The notes under the pieces: model-generated
Seen by the model: the letters and a program-made list of their open reading frames with translations, nothing else
What the model was told of the DNA's origin: nothing
The model's database searches: none
From: Chloroflexi bacterium UBA4733
GTDB lineage: Bacteria; Chloroflexota; UBA4733
Length of the DNA: 57,248 bases
NCBI GenBank assembly: GCA_002404055.1
Contig: DHIZ01000019.1
Location: forward strand, 346 to 57,593
Direction of reading: 5' to 3'
Translations under genes and position numbers: made by a program
Part shown: piece after piece, positions 25,111 through 33,935 of the stretch
How positions within the stretch are numbered: the stretch's first letter is position 1
Layout: the number at the start of each line of letters is the position of its first letter

Positions 25111-25311
25111 CTACCGGTAGCGTAAAGGAAAACGTCGCTCCTTGACGTTGATTAAGGCCACCAGCCGGTCGGCGTTGCTCTTGATGATACCGAGGAACTC
25201 GTGTTGATCCGGTGTCAATTTCCCAACTTCGCCCTGAATGAGCAGGTCAGTATAGCCTTTGATCGAGGTGAGCGGCGTGCGCAACTCGTGGGAGAGTGCG
25301 CCGACGATTGG
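25111..25311 (-). pseudogene. histidine kinase fragment (HisKA domain)
   Basis: Directly after the stop of the next upstream gene, the minus strand reads IVGALSHELRTPLTSIKGYT and continues with DLLIQGEVGKLTPDQHEF and LGIIKSNADRLVALIN, ending RRFPLRYR-stop. This is the H-box and dimerisation helices of a sensor kinase, with the phosphoacceptor His. There is no start codon, no sensor part and no ATPase domain, so about 65 residues of a kinase gene survive. Confidence 0.8.
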
Positions 25312-26277
25312 TTACTGCGTGCCCACAGGTACTGACCCTAATGTCTGACGAGCCTGGTCCATAGATTGCAAGTTCTGGCGGTAGCCGCCGCCGTTGAGGA
25401 GATTCTGTTCGTCGGCAGAGATACCCAGGAACTGGGCGGGAGACGGCAACGGTATGGAAAAGTGGCTTGCCGCCGATTGGACTGACGACTGCTTGACCGC
25501 CGCCAGGGCCAGACCGCGCAGAAAGGCGGCCGGTATCGCGCCTGGTGGGCACCAGTGGGCGCTGGAGCTATCGCCGAAGACGTTGGCCTGCATCGCCAGG
25601 TAGGCAGTGTCGGCCAGGGTGACCTTGCCTTGCAGCGCGTAGGGCGTATCGTGCAGCCACTGCTGCATCACGGCACGCTGAAAGCGCACGACAATGGCGC
25701 CGCCAGCATCGTAGGCCGGGCTGGTTGGCAAGCCGAAGAACGACAGTGCGTCGGGCGTGTGCTGGTAGAGGTCCCAGATGGCCGCGTTCTGCTGCTTCAG
25801 CACCGCCATTCGTTCCTGAGCGATCTGGTCGAACGACATTCCCTGTTCGGCAGCGGGCGCCGGTTGCGACGGTGGAATGCCCGCCTGCTTCAACAGCTTA
25901 TTGTCGTCGCCGTGATCGTGCAGAACATCCATCACGTTGAGGAAATAGACCTTCTGGTCGCTCGAATGCCATTGCATGACGACGTTTGCCGTGGCCTGGA
26001 CGACAAAGCCGTCCAACAGAAAGCGCTGGGAGATCGGGTAGCCCAGATTGGCCACGCCGCCGTAGCGTTGATATTCGGTCCAGAAGGGAATGCCGTCCCT
26101 GTCTTCGATGCTGTAGCCACGCAGGTGGAACACGCTGTTCGGCGCGCTCTCGGTATAGAAGTGCCCGTTCCTGAGTGGCAGGTCGGGTGGAATGTTGCGC
26201 AGCGCCGGAATGAACAACAAGGCGATGAGCGCGAGGGGAATGATGAACACCGGAAAGTGCATATTCTGGCCGCCCAT
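25312..26277 (-). CDS. membrane-anchored extracellular protein with Chloroflexota-type G-Y-P repeats
   Basis: 321 residues. An N-terminal hydrophobic segment (VFIIPLALIALLFIPAL, residues 10-26) acts as signal anchor. The body has the motif GIPFWTEYQRYGGVANLGYPISQRF with LLDGFVVQAT, and later SFFGLPTSPAYDAGGAIVVRFQRAVMQQW, matching the G-x-P-x-S repeat domains common in secreted Chloroflexota proteins, often beside wall hydrolases. Function unknown. Its stop directly abuts the kinase fragment, so its own 3' region may have been replaced. Confidence 0.7.
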   Translation of the reverse strand: MGGQNMHFPVFIIPLALIALLFIPALRNIPPDLPLRNGHFYTESAPNSVFHLRGYSIEDRDGIPFWTEYQRYGGVANLGYPISQRFLLDGFVVQATANVVMQWHSSDQKVYFLNVMDVLHDHGDDNKLLKQAGIPPSQPAPAAEQGMSFDQIAQERMAVLKQQNAAIWDLYQHTPDALSFFGLPTSPAYDAGGAIVVRFQRAVMQQWLHDTPYALQGKVTLADTAYLAMQANVFGDSSSAHWCPPGAIPAAFLRGLALAAVKQSSVQSAASHFSIPLPSPAQFLGISADEQNLLNGGGYRQNLQSMDQARQTLGSVPVGTQ

Positions 26278-26499
26278 CAGGGCGAGAATGACGCGTCGCA
26301 GAGTTCTCCTCCTATCGTTGCCCTATATGCTCTACCCGGTCCGCAAGATGGCAGGACCCGTTCGGGCTATAGGCGCCGCGAGCGACTGATCGGCTTGCGC
26401 ACGTATGACTCCAGGCCCACCCTACGCTGAACCGTAGGGCTAACAATACGAACCCTGCTGAAGCAGGCTGGACACCGTGCGTGACGTGCCGCTGGCGAT
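26278..26499. repeat. intergenic region with second copy of the CCTACGCT repeat
   Basis: No gene. 26418-26470 aligns with 15598-15650: CCTACGCTGAACCGTAGG, then after a variable stretch CCTGCTGAAGCAGGCTG. This copy lacks the inverted partner arm seen at 15672-15705. It sits between the end of the ABC permease gene and the start of the anchored protein. Confidence 0.75.
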
Positions 26500-29400
26500 C
26501 TACTCGTAGCGTAGCGCCTCTGCCGGCAGCACGCGCGCTGCGCGGCGCGCGGGCAGCCAGGTGGCAAACAGGCTCGCGCCACAGGCAACGACCATCACCA
26601 GGGCAAGTTGCGGCCACGGGATGTGGAAGCGAATCTCCGGGTGGTCCAGGCCGATGTAGCGCGTGAGGCTGCGGGCGAGGGTCAGCCCCAAAGCCATGCC
26701 GATCGTGACGCCGCCTAGCGCGACGAACGACGCCTCCAGCAGGAAGCTGGTCAACACCATGCCGCGCTGGAAGCCGAGCGCGCGCAGCGTGCCGATGTGC
26801 TGCCGGCGCTCCGCCACTGCCCGGGTGCTGATAACGCCCAGCGCGGCGATGCCGACCACCAGGCCGAGACCGAGGTAGCTCTGCACCAGTTGGTTGAGCA
26901 GCAGCCGGATGCCGTCGGCGCGCTGCAACTCGTCGTTGAGCACCGCCGCCTGCATTCCTTGGGCAAAGAAGGAGAGTCCAAGGCCCTGCGCCACGGCGTG
27001 GATGTCGTGCCCCGGCGCCACCCGAAAATAGAAGGTCGTCGCTGCCGGCAGTGGCATGGCGCTCCTCAGGCTGGCACTGGAGGTCGTGAGGCCATTGCCG
27101 TACGACGCGCGGGGATCCAGGACGCCGACGACCTGTAGCTTGACCGGACGGCCACCGGCATCGGCGCGCACCCAGATCACCGTGATGGGGATGCTGTTGT
27201 CGCCTGCGCGCACGCCCGGCAGGAGCACATCGCTATTGAAGGGTACGCTACCGGCCGGCGGCAGCGCCGAGGCGTCGATGACGGCTAACCCCGGAGTGGT
27301 CGCCAGGGCACGCCAGACATCGGTATCGCTGCGGTAGCCGGCAGCACGCGCCTCGAGCGCAAAGCGGACGCCCGAGAGAAAGCCGTAGCCGGCGCTGTTG
27401 AGGGTCACTGGCTGCCAGGTTGCTGCGACTGCGCCGATGGCAATGGCTTGCCCGGGGAAACTCGTCAGGGTTCCCACTGCCGCAAACGTGCTGGCCTGGA
27501 CACCGGCAGCGCTTTGCAAAGCCTGATGGATGTCCGCAATCGGCTTGTCATAACGAGTGGTGCCGCGGATGTCGAAGCCGCCGGCCTCCGCGCCGAACTG
27601 GCCGTAGGCGCCGTTGGTAGCGGTGGTGAGGACCGCCGCGACGACCATGGTAAAGACCACCAGGGCGAACATCGCCAGGGCCATGCCGGTGCGGAAGCGT
27701 TGGCGCAAGGCGTAGGCGCTGGCGACGCGCAGTACGGCAGCCATCGGGAAGAGACGACCCAGCAGGGCGACGACCGGCACAATCAGCAGTTCGGCATTGA
27801 ACACGACCAACCAGACCGCCCCCGTGACCATCGCCAGGCCGGCGAGTACGTACAACTCCACCCCGGCCTGCAAATCGGCGGCGCGCATCCCGTGCAGGAG
27901 GTTGAACGGCGACGCCCAGTACACCAGGAGGGCAAGACCAGCAGCGCTGAAGCAGAGGCGGTTGCGTTGCGCTTCGGCGACGCCGACGACCGCCAGGGCG
28001 AGGCGCAAGGAGAGGGCAACGCCGATGATCGCCAGCGACGCGGTCAGCGCCTGCACCGGCAACAAGGCGGTATTCCCTTGCACGGCACGGCTCACCAGGA
28101 GGGCTGCGATGGCGAGAACGGGTGGTCGTAGGTCGAGGACGGTTGAACTGGCGCGGGTTGTCGCTGATCTGGAGCGGCTATCGCCCTCGCCACTGTGCCG
28201 GCGAAACCGGGGCTGTCGAGAGCGTCGCCCTTGCGCGCTGTCCGGCAAACCGCGGATCGCTGCCACGATGTTGAGACGGCTTACCCGCCAGGCGGAGAAC
28301 GCCACCGTGGCAAAGGTGAGCAACAGGCCGAAGCACAAGGCGATAACGACGCTGCGGGGCGCGACGTGGAACTGCAGCCGCAAGTCGACACCGGCGAGCA
28401 AGGCGCTGATGGCGAACACTGTGCCGAGTCCCACCAGCAAGCCAATCAGGACGCCGATCAGGCCGGCGGCCAGGTCGTAGACACCTCCCTCAAACAGGAA
28501 CAGCTCCACCAGGTGGCCACGCTGCGTGCCGATAGCCCGCGCGATACCCATCTCCGTGCGGCGCTCTGCCGCCAGCATGACGAAGATCAAGAAAATCAAG
28601 AGCGTGCCCGAGGCGATCGAGAACAGCCCCAGTCCTACAAAGACGCTCGTGATGGTTGCGCCGACGATGTCGGCCGCCCGCAAGCCCTCGTGCTTCACAT
28701 CGGAGACGCTGACTGCCGAGACGTTGGTGAGCTCCTGGATCATCTGCTTACTGAGCGTGGGATCGGAAAGGTGCAAGGCGACCTGCGCCAGGCCGTACGC
28801 GATTTTCTGGTCGCCGAGCAGCGCTTTCAGTTGCGGACCCGGCGGCGCATTTGGACCACTGCTGCGCGCCAGGTTCTCGAGGTCAGCCAGCTTCGTTCGT
28901 GTCGCCGGCGCGATATTCGGCGTTGTGCTGATGCCCTGGACCACCGCCGGGTTGCGCAGCAACGTAGCAATGCCGGCGGCGCTGGCGTCATCCACGAGCA
29001 GCGTGCGGATAGCAGCCGTTACGGCCACGCTCCAGCGGTCGCTACTCAGCTCGTCGCCCTGGTTCGCCACGTAGATCTGGTTGATGCTACCGCTCTCCCC
29101 CAACAGTTGCTGCATCGCCGGCAACGGCGCGAGCACTACCGGTTGGGAACCGCCAGGTCCGCCGTTGCGCACGATTTCTCGCAAACGGCGCTGCACCATC
29201 CTGCCGGAGAAGAACAGTTGGATCTGGTCGCCGGAGTGGGCATTGAGGGCGTCGGCCCCTTCCCGGTTGACGTAAATCTCATCGCCGGCCAGCGCCGTCA
29301 GCGGCGCCGACCGACCGTCGAGACCGACCAGCAGACCAAAGGCTGCACTGTAGTTCGCCGGCAGGGCGAGGAGCGTCACTTTGGTCTTGCTCTGCTTGCT

Positions 29401-29862
29401 GGTCGCGTCAACAAGCGACACGGATTCGCTGATGGCGGGTGCGACACCGGCCACACCGGGGATGGCCTGCAACTGCGGGCCCAGTTGGTCGAACCGGGAC
29501 GATGGGAAGTAGCCGTTGGTGACGCCCGGCAGGCCATTCGGACCGAGGCGGGCCTCGTCGAAGCCGCTGCGCGTCACGATGATCTCGTCGATGCGTCCCA
29601 AGGAGGCGGCAATGATCGCGCGCGTGGAATAGGCCATGGTGTCGCCGGTGGTGAACGAACTGGTGATGATCGCGGTGCTGAGCATCAGCCCGCTGACGAT
29701 GAGTACCGTCTGGGCGCGGCGGCGCGGCACGTTGCGCAAGGCGAGAATTAGCAAGATGCGATGGCGAAGACCCAGCACCCCGAGCAGGGCGGCGACCGCC
29801 AGCGCGCAGCCCAGAAGGACCACCATGATGCTGTCCAGCGACAGGCCAAAGAGCGTCGTCAA
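26500..29862 (-). CDS. large FtsX/MacB-type ABC transporter permease
   Basis: 1120 residues. Two FtsX-like units: an N-terminal helix, a large extracytoplasmic domain (about 60-390) and helices around 400-530, then a second set with a soluble domain about 780-970 and helices at 980-1110. [23 protein letters not shown] and [24 protein letters not shown] are the coupling-helix motifs of the two halves, so one polypeptide could supply both permease halves. It starts in an ATGA overlap with the ATPase gene. Likely exports or extracts a lipid, peptide or lipoprotein; cargo unknown. Confidence 0.9.
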   Translation of the reverse strand: MTTLFGLSLDSIMVVLLGCALAVAALLGVLGLRHRILLILALRNVPRRRAQTVLIVSGLMLSTAIITSSFTTGDTMAYSTRAIIAASLGRIDEIIVTRSGFDEARLGPNGLPGVTNGYFPSSRFDQLGPQLQAIPGVAGVAPAISESVSLVDATSKQSKTKVTLLALPANYSAAFGLLVGLDGRSAPLTALAGDEIYVNREGADALNAHSGDQIQLFFSGRMVQRRLREIVRNGGPGGSQPVVLAPLPAMQQLLGESGSINQIYVANQGDELSSDRWSVAVTAAIRTLLVDDASAAGIATLLRNPAVVQGISTTPNIAPATRTKLADLENLARSSGPNAPPGPQLKALLGDQKIAYGLAQVALHLSDPTLSKQMIQELTNVSAVSVSDVKHEGLRAADIVGATITSVFVGLGLFSIASGTLLIFLIFVMLAAERRTEMGIARAIGTQRGHLVELFLFEGGVYDLAAGLIGVLIGLLVGLGTVFAISALLAGVDLRLQFHVAPRSVVIALCFGLLLTFATVAFSAWRVSRLNIVAAIRGLPDSAQGRRSRQPRFRRHSGEGDSRSRSATTRASSTVLDLRPPVLAIAALLVSRAVQGNTALLPVQALTASLAIIGVALSLRLALAVVGVAEAQRNRLCFSAAGLALLVYWASPFNLLHGMRAADLQAGVELYVLAGLAMVTGAVWLVVFNAELLIVPVVALLGRLFPMAAVLRVASAYALRQRFRTGMALAMFALVVFTMVVAAVLTTATNGAYGQFGAEAGGFDIRGTTRYDKPIADIHQALQSAAGVQASTFAAVGTLTSFPGQAIAIGAVAATWQPVTLNSAGYGFLSGVRFALEARAAGYRSDTDVWRALATTPGLAVIDASALPPAGSVPFNSDVLLPGVRAGDNSIPITVIWVRADAGGRPVKLQVVGVLDPRASYGNGLTTSSASLRSAMPLPAATTFYFRVAPGHDIHAVAQGLGLSFFAQGMQAAVLNDELQRADGIRLLLNQLVQSYLGLGLVVGIAALGVISTRAVAERRQHIGTLRALGFQRGMVLTSFLLEASFVALGGVTIGMALGLTLARSLTRYIGLDHPEIRFHIPWPQLALVMVVACGASLFATWLPARRAARVLPAEALRYE

Positions 29863-30587
29863 CGCAGCGTCAACTCGGTACTCGCCAGCCGGACCTCCTG
29901 CGCGACGATCTGCCCGTCGCGCATGCGCACGATGCGATCGGTGCGGGCGCCAACGTCTTGCGCGTGCGTCACGATGACAAAGGTCTGGCCGCGTTCCCGG
30001 TTGAGCCGCCGCAACAGGGCAAGGATGTCGTCCGCGGCTTCGCTGTCCAGGTTACCCGTTGGTTCATCGGCCCAGATTATGGCCGGCCGCGCGACCAGCG
30101 CCCGGGCGATAGCGACGCGCTGTTGTTGGCCGCCGGAGAGCTGGTTCGGACGGTTGCGGCCTTGCGGCTCCAGGCCGACCTCCTCCAGCACGCGCAGCGC
30201 CCGCTGCCTGGCTTCGCGCTGCGAGATGCCGGAGACCAACAACGGCAACTCCACGTTCTCCAGCGCCGAGAGCACCGGCAGCAAGTTGTACGACTGGAAG
30301 GCGAAGCCCATGCGGCGCCCCCGGTAGGCAGTTCGGTCGTGATCGGACATGCGGGCCAGGGACGTGCCTTCAATCAGGATCTCGCCCGCATCCACGTCGT
30401 CTAATCCCGAGAGGCAGTTCAGCAGGGTCGTCTTGCCACAGCCGCTCGGCCCCATGATGGCCACCATCTCACCGCGTTCGACCCGGAAATCGACACCACG
30501 CAGCGCTTCGTGGCGCACCGTGCCACTCTGGTAGACCTTATGAATTTGCCGCGCTTCGACGATTGGGTGGTCATCAGCGCCAGTCAC
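29859..30587 (-). CDS. ABC transporter ATP-binding protein (MacB/LolD type)
   Basis: 242 residues from GTG 30587 (GGAGG 6 nt upstream), not the longer frame to 30707. Walker [11 protein letters not shown]-loop [21 protein letters not shown], signature [15 protein letters not shown], Walker [15 protein letters not shown] and H-loop VTHAQDVG: all intact. The GNLDS block and the small size are typical of MacB/LolD/FtsE-type ATPases that drive FtsX-like permeases. It overlaps the SGNH hydrolase gene (GTGA) upstream and the permease downstream, forming a three-gene operon. Confidence 0.95.
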   Translation of the reverse strand: MTGADDHPIVEARQIHKVYQSGTVRHEALRGVDFRVERGEMVAIMGPSGCGKTTLLNCLSGLDDVDAGEILIEGTSLARMSDHDRTAYRGRRMGFAFQSYNLLPVLSALENVELPLLVSGISQREARQRALRVLEEVGLEPQGRNRPNQLSGGQQQRVAIARALVARPAIIWADEPTGNLDSEAADDILALLRRLNRERGQTFVIVTHAQDVGARTDRIVRMRDGQIVAQEVRLASTELTLR

Positions 30588-31264
30588 ACCAATCCTCCAG
30601 CCCGCATGCCACTGTAGAAGATGTCGGCCAGGCGCTGATACCCGTCGGCGCTGGGATGAAAGCCGTCGATACCGACATACTCCGGATGCGCCGCCAGGTC
30701 CTTCCAACTGGCATGCAGATCAATGAGCGTAGCGCCGTGCTGGGCTGCTTGACGGGCGATGACGGCGTTCCAGCGATCAACCTCCAGCTTGACGGTGGCC
30801 CGATCAATGCCGCCGTAGGCGGGCAGCAACGAGAGGTCGGGCACGTTGCCGACAGCGATCCGGGCATGCGTCTGTTGCTGCAAAGTAGTCAGCATCGTGT
30901 CGAGGTCCTGCTCATAGCGCTGCGGGGCGACGTGAGCATTGATGTCGTTCACGGCCAGCCAGATGGTCACCAGGTCGGGCTTTGCATCCACGGCCACCGG
31001 CAACTCATCAACCAGCGTGCCTTGCAGCTTCTCCCCGCTGATGCCGAGGTTGACCAGGCGGGAGCCGGCCGGCAGCTTGTGGGCGAGATCGGCCACCCAA
31101 CTTTCAGCCGGCCCGCCCGCGCCGACGCCAACGGCGTCGGACGCGCCAAGGGCGACGTAGACTAGCGGCTTGTTGCTGGGAGCACTGGGGGCAGCCGTTG
31201 ACTGAGGCGCACAGGCTGCCAGCACGAACAGGCCGAGGGAGAGCAAAAGGATGGGACGGAGCAA
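30584..31264 (-). CDS. SGNH/GDSL hydrolase lipoprotein
   Basis: About 226 residues. TTG 31264 is chosen: GGAAAGG lies 10 nt upstream and it gives a clean lipoprotein signal, [21 protein letters not shown] with Cys18. Longer frames add an Arg-rich stretch. SGNH blocks: [13 protein letters not shown] (Ser nucleophile), [11 protein letters not shown] (Gly), [10 protein letters not shown] (Asn), [12 protein letters not shown] (Asp and His). A lipid-anchored esterase/acyl hydrolase outside the membrane. It is the first gene of the operon with the MacB-like ATPase and permease, suggesting that the transporter acts on an acylated substrate or handles this lipoprotein. Confidence 0.88.
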   Translation of the reverse strand: MLRPILLLSLGLFVLAACAPQSTAAPSAPSNKPLVYVALGASDAVGVGAGGPAESWVADLAHKLPAGSRLVNLGISGEKLQGTLVDELPVAVDAKPDLVTIWLAVNDINAHVAPQRYEQDLDTMLTTLQQQTHARIAVGNVPDLSLLPAYGGIDRATVKLEVDRWNAVIARQAAQHGATLIDLHASWKDLAAHPEYVGIDGFHPSADGYQRLADIFYSGMRAGGLV

Positions 31265-31479
31265 GGAAGGGCAGCCTTTCCGGGAATGCACGTCGCCAGG
31301 CGGACTCCGTTGTCGGCAGGTCTGCCGCATCCCTCACTTTCAGCCTGACCCATTGAATTGTACGATGCCGGACGCCGCGACCGCCGCTGCCCATTGCGGT
31401 CTCGCCACTCGCGACGCGACGCGAGCGACTACAATCCAGGGCACGCTGCTGGATTCGGCTTGGACGGAGAGAACGCGCT

Positions 31480-33177
31480 ATGGTCGGTAGAGCGCCCACG
31501 CCGGGAACCGATGAGCGCGTGAGCCTGCTCTGGCCGCCGGGACGCCCCGCGCGTCCGGGGGCCGGGCTGGGGCTGCCTGCGACGTCACGCGAGGACCTTG
31601 ACCTGAACGAGATCGCTCAGGCATTGAGCGGCGGTGATGGGAAGCGAGAGCGCTACGTCAACGCGCTGCTGGCCGACCTGGTGACCGACGCCGCCGTCAT
31701 CAGCTACCGCCAGGATGTGGTGGACGACCTGCATCAGGACGCGACGCTCCGTGCAAACTTGCGCGGAGTCTTGCCCGGCCTCGTTACCCTGGCCCTGGAG
31801 CATAGACATAACCCGCGCGAGCAGTGGTCGGTACTGCAAATCGCCCAGCGTCTGGCCTATCTGGAACTGTACGTCGATATCGCCTTGAAGCTGCAGGCGG
31901 CTGTGGAGGCCGCCGCCATTCGTTCGGCGGGTCTCGCCAGCCTGCGCGACCATCTGCGACGGCTCGCTGCCACACCAGAGTTCCAGTCCTTGCAGCGAGA
32001 GCTCCCCGCCATGCGCGCGAACCTGGACGAAGCGGGCAGCGTTACCATCGGCATCAACCTATCGCGCGATCTCACACCGGCCTCGGCCACCATCATGTCC
32101 GTTTCCGCCCAAAAGCTGGAAGGACGCGGCACGTTCCTGGAGCGTCTGTTAGGTAGTGATCCGGAGGGACGCGGACTGACACCGCTGCGCGTGGCCGACG
32201 TGAATATCTATGCCCCGGAAAACCGCGTCTTCCGCGACCTGCGCAAGCTGATCGAGGTCGTGGCCCGCCCGGTCGGCCAGGCACTGGACCGCTACGCCTC
32301 GCAGCACGCCGGCATCCTGGAGGCGCTGGAGCCGGAGCTTTCCTTTCTGTTGAATGGCGTGGCTTTACTGGACCGCCTCGCGGCGGCGGGCCTCCCTGTC
32401 TGTCGCCCGGAAATCGCGCCGTTGGCGGAGCGGCTGGGCGTGCTTAGCAACGCCTACAACCCGAGCCTGGCGCTGCGCACGCTGGACGCCGCGAAGCAGG
32501 ACCGTGCGGCCGCCGCGATGATCGTCACGAACCCGATGACCTTTGACGGCGAGACCGCGCGCATCTGGATCCTCACCGGCCCCAACCGCGGCGGCAAGAC
32601 GACGTACACCCGCGCCATCGGGCTGATTCACGTCCTCTTCCAGGCCGGTCTGCATGTGCCCGCCAGCGCCGCCCGGTTAAGTCCGGTCGATGCCATTCAC
32701 ACCCACTTCCCCAGTCCAGAAGGCTCCCAACTCGGCATGGGCAGACTGGACGAAGAGGCGGACCGGCTGGCCGCCATCTTCCGCGAGGCGACGCCACAGA
32801 GCCTGATCTTGCTCAACGAAGTGCTGGCCGGAACCAGCGCCATTGAAGCGCTGGGCCTGGCGATTGATGCGGTGCGGGGCCTGCGCCTGCTGGGCGCCCG
32901 GGCAATCTACGCCACCCACCTCCACGAGTTGGCGGCCCGCACTACGGAGATCAACGACAGCACCGAAGGGTTTAGTGCCGCCGGCAGCCTGGTCGCAGGC
33001 GTGGAGAGCGACGATGCTGTCGTGGCGGTCGGGCATCGCCGCACCTACAGCATCCGGGCCGGACCGCCTCGCGGCGTGAGCTACGCCTCCGAAATCGCCG
33101 AGCAGCACGGGATCAGCTTCGCGCAGTTGCAGGGGTTGCTGCGGGAGCGGTTCGGCGGGCCGGGGATGAGGGGATGA
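31480..33177 (+). CDS. MutS-like ATPase (MutS domain V protein)
   Basis: 565 residues, SD GGAGAG before ATG 31480. It has the core/lever helices (about 55-330) and the C-terminal MutS ATPase, without the mismatch-reading and connector domains of true MutS. Walker A GPNRGGKTTYTRAIG (367-375), MGRLDEEADRLAAIFREATP, Walker B SLILLNEVLAGTSAIE and YATHLHELA. The usual Walker B Asp-Glu is Asn-Glu. Related proteins are scattered in Firmicutes and Chloroflexota and are not known to do mismatch repair. Its 3' end overlaps the opposite-strand PAP2 gene by 97 bp. Confidence 0.9.
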   Translation: MVGRAPTPGTDERVSLLWPPGRPARPGAGLGLPATSREDLDLNEIAQALSGGDGKRERYVNALLADLVTDAAVISYRQDVVDDLHQDATLRANLRGVLPGLVTLALEHRHNPREQWSVLQIAQRLAYLELYVDIALKLQAAVEAAAIRSAGLASLRDHLRRLAATPEFQSLQRELPAMRANLDEAGSVTIGINLSRDLTPASATIMSVSAQKLEGRGTFLERLLGSDPEGRGLTPLRVADVNIYAPENRVFRDLRKLIEVVARPVGQALDRYASQHAGILEALEPELSFLLNGVALLDRLAAAGLPVCRPEIAPLAERLGVLSNAYNPSLALRTLDAAKQDRAAAAMIVTNPMTFDGETARIWILTGPNRGGKTTYTRAIGLIHVLFQAGLHVPASAARLSPVDAIHTHFPSPEGSQLGMGRLDEEADRLAAIFREATPQSLILLNEVLAGTSAIEALGLAIDAVRGLRLLGARAIYATHLHELAARTTEINDSTEGFSAAGSLVAGVESDDAVVAVGHRRTYSIRAGPPRGVSYASEIAEQHGISFAQLQGLLRERFGGPGMRG

Positions 33178-33935
33178 GGAGATCCGGTTGCTGATCTGCT
33201 CATCTCCCACGCTTTCACCCGCCGGTAGAGCGCCGTAAGTCCGATGAGGTAGCTAAACCCGAGGAAATACGAGGCGAGGACATCGGTTGGCCAATGGTGG
33301 CCCTCGTAGACGCGGCTCGGGCCGATGATGGCGACCAGGCCACAGAGCAAGGCGACGACGGGGCGCCGCAGGATGGCAGGGCGCAGCAAGGTGTAGGCGA
33401 GGTAGGCCAGGAAGCCGTAGACACCGACGTAGGCCAGGGTGTGGCCACTGGGGAAACTTGAGCCTGCCAGCTTCGCCACAGTCACCTGGATGGCAGGGTT
33501 GGCGGGACGCGGACGCCGCATTGCCGACTTTACCAGCGTCGAGAGGAAGGCCGTCCCCCAGGCCAGCAGGGCAAACACCGCCTCCGTTCGCAAGCGTGCC
33601 AGCCAGAGGCCAACGGCAATGCCCGGCGGAATGATCCGGCTTTGGGGTGGGAAGCCCAGCCACGATGCCAGTTCCATCAGGTGGGCTAGACCCGGCGCAC
33701 GGAAGCGCTGCACGCGAATGGTAATCGCCACGTCAGCGGCCAAACTGCGATTCGCCCGTACCACGGCAAAAAGCCCGCCAAACCCGGCGAGCAGGGTCGC
33801 CGCCAGCAACGTGCCCTGCCGGTCGCGCGCCAGCGCCACGGAGCGCCGCAACGTCAGCGGCGGCGTGTCATGCCCGACGTCGCGGTGAGCCCGGAGCGGC
33901 AGTGGGGACCTGCCTGCACCGGTCGACAAGGTCAT
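33081..33935 (-). CDS. PAP2 superfamily phosphatase
   Basis: 284 residues from ATG 33935, overlapping the preceding esterase gene (ATGA). Membrane-embedded acid phosphatase with the three motifs KSAMRRPRP, SSFPSGHT and SRVYEGHHWPTDV, and about six hydrophobic helices. The family dephosphorylates lipid phosphates such as undecaprenyl pyrophosphate or phosphatidic acid. The final 30 residues or so are read antisense to the end of the MutS-like gene and have a Cys/Pro/Ser-rich composition unlike the rest, so the original stop was probably lost or moved. Confidence 0.9.
   Translation of the reverse strand: MTLSTGAGRSPLPLRAHRDVGHDTPPLTLRRSVALARDRQGTLLAATLLAGFGGLFAVVRANRSLAADVAITIRVQRFRAPGLAHLMELASWLGFPPQSRIIPPGIAVGLWLARLRTEAVFALLAWGTAFLSTLVKSAMRRPRPANPAIQVTVAKLAGSSFPSGHTLAYVGVYGFLAYLAYTLLRPAILRRPVVALLCGLVAIIGPSRVYEGHHWPTDVLASYFLGFSYLIGLTALYRRVKAWEMSRSATGSPHPLIPGPPNRSRSNPCNCAKLIPCCSAISEA

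Noticed and set aside
28195..29751. 518-codon plus-strand frame inside the ABC permease gene
   Set aside because: Antisense shadow: Arg/Gln/Asp-rich, no motif, and the minus strand is a clear FtsX-type permease.
30587..30707. Longer start for the MacB-like ATPase at 30707
   Set aside because: The added 40 residues are Arg-rich and antisense-like, overlap the SGNH hydrolase gene, and the GTG at 30587 has a strong SD and a GTGA overlap.
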